Shown: in pieces, positions 13,233-13,723 of the stretch | How the letters are laid out: the number at the start of each line of letters is the position of its first letter | Numbering within the stretch: the stretch's first letter is position 1 | Assembly (NCBI GenBank): GCA_900555045.1 | Contig: USJW01000124.1 | Location: 1 to 13,723, forward strand | Source of the DNA: an uncultured Clostridium sp. | GTDB lineage: Bacteria > Bacillota > Clostridia > Lachnospirales > Lachnospiraceae | Direction of reading: 5' to 3' | Length of the DNA: 13,723 nt | Position numbers and translations under genes: made by a program | The notes under the pieces: model-generated | Seen by the model: only the letters and a program-made list of their open reading frames with translations | Database searches by the model: none | Told to the model about the DNA's origin: nothing

Positions 13233-13571
13233 TCAATTTTCAGAAGATATACATTTGCCCTTGTCATTAAAAGTGAGGTTTTTTCCATTATGTTCCACAT
13301 TAGCTTTTCTGTTAAAGGGGTCATTTTCATCTCCATCTGTGTAATATCTGGAGTAAAAAACGCTTTCTACATTGAACAACATTTTCAGTAGGCGTAAATC
13401 GCTAGCCTTAATATTCCGTTTCCCACATTCAATATTTGCGAGTGTGCTTCTCGACATCAGACTACCTTTTAGTTCTAATTGCTCAACTACAGCCATTTGA
13501 GTCATGCCCTTGGCCATGCGTATACTTTGTATATTGCGGCCAATTGGCACATCTTGCAAAATCCATGGCAT
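13233..13571 (-). CDS. XRE-family helix-turn-helix regulator
   Basis: A 112-aa DNA-binding protein. Residues about 9-66 form a Cro/C1-type helix-turn-helix: IGRNIQSIRMAKGMTQMAVVEQLELKG, then SRSTLANIECGKRNIKASDLRLLKMLFNV. The SRSTLANIE recognition helix and the following GKRNI are close to small XRE proteins common in clostridia. The tail after residue 75 is polar and probably disordered (TDGDENDPFNRK...). The ATG at 13571 follows GGAGGGG by about six bases; the longer frame from 13610 has no ribosome binding site. Base composition is more AT-rich than the main blocks, which hints at acquired DNA. It lies upstream of, and in the same direction as, the antisense RNA promoter, and might regulate it or itself. 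Confidence 0.85.
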   Translation of the reverse strand: MPWILQDVPIGRNIQSIRMAKGMTQMAVVEQLELKGSLMSRSTLANIECGKRNIKASDLRLLKMLFNVESVFYSRYYTDGDENDPFNRKANVEHNGKNLTFNDKGKCISSEN

Positions 13572-13592
13572 GGATATCCCCTCCTTCCAAGT

Positions 13593-13678
13593 GCCACTTA
13601 TTGGTGACATCTGTATTGAGTATATCCTGAAAATATGACAATATTGCTGCTAGATAGTGGCGAAAGGTTGCCAATACA
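13593..13678. promoter_or_regulatory. Nested inverted repeats upstream of the XRE gene
   Basis: TGTATTG (13612-13618) and CAATACA (13672-13678) are perfect inverted repeats, and GCCACTTAT (13593-13601) is nearly inverted by ATAGTGGC (13654-13661). They lie where the XRE promoter must be and could be autoregulatory operator half-sites. No convincing -35/-10 pair was found. Beyond 13678 to the window end I see no gene. Confidence 0.3.
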
Positions 13679-13723
13679 AAGGCAAACATCAGACTGGAGG
13701 AACTTTCTCTATATTCTTTGGAG

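Noticed and set aside
1..13723. CRISPR arrays, tRNA or rRNA genes, insertion sequences, integrases
   Set aside because: No repeat-spacer pattern, no cloverleaf or rRNA-like sequence, and no transposase or integrase motif was seen on either strand.

Overview
The window looks like chromosomal DNA of an anaerobic Firmicute, most likely a moderately GC-rich gut clostridium (Lachnospiraceae / Clostridium cluster XIVa, Enterocloster-like). The evidence is strong AGGAGG-type ribosome binding sites, frequent GTG starts, Gram-positive-style lipoprotein signals, near-consensus sigma-A promoters and the mix of families. This placement is inference; there is no rRNA or other phylogenetic marker in the window.

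Layout. (1) 1-2351, minus strand: a two-gene unit, an unrecognised 277-aa protein followed by a MATE multidrug exporter. A minus-strand promoter at the left edge points out of the window. (2) 2438-2914, plus strand: a promoter and a small NIF3/YqfO-insert-like (COG3323-type) protein. (3) 2945-3242, minus strand: the relic of a P-loop kinase-like gene, with an internal deletion and a frameshift, ending at a long hairpin terminator. (4) 3387-9395, plus strand: the main block. It has a strong promoter flanked and overlapped by two inverted copies of a 14-bp element, two different HAD phosphatases (HAD-IIB and HAD-IA-like), a complete tripartite tricarboxylate transporter (TctC lipoprotein, an enlarged TctB, TctA), and an RNase Z-like metallo-beta-lactamase-fold hydrolase that overlaps the tctA stop codon. 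It reads as an uptake-and-processing cluster for an unidentified carboxylated, perhaps phosphorylated or esterified, compound. (5) 9446-10171: an orphan lipoprotein with its own promoter and a strong terminator. (6) 10267-12837: an AraC/GyrI-like regulator overlapping a DrrA/DrrB-type ABC exporter, a typical drug-sensing and efflux unit. The regulator gene has a perfect internal Shine-Dalgarno and start just before its effector domain. (7) 12834-13571: an AT-richer stretch with a probable type I toxin-antitoxin locus (holin-like toxin peptide and a convergent antisense RNA), a possible Spx/ArsC-like scrap and an XRE repressor read leftward.

The most interesting items are the HAD-HAD-TctCBA-MBL cluster with its paired operator, the small toxin/antisense RNA locus that ordinary gene callers would miss, and the possible TipAS-like internal translation product of the AraC/GyrI gene.
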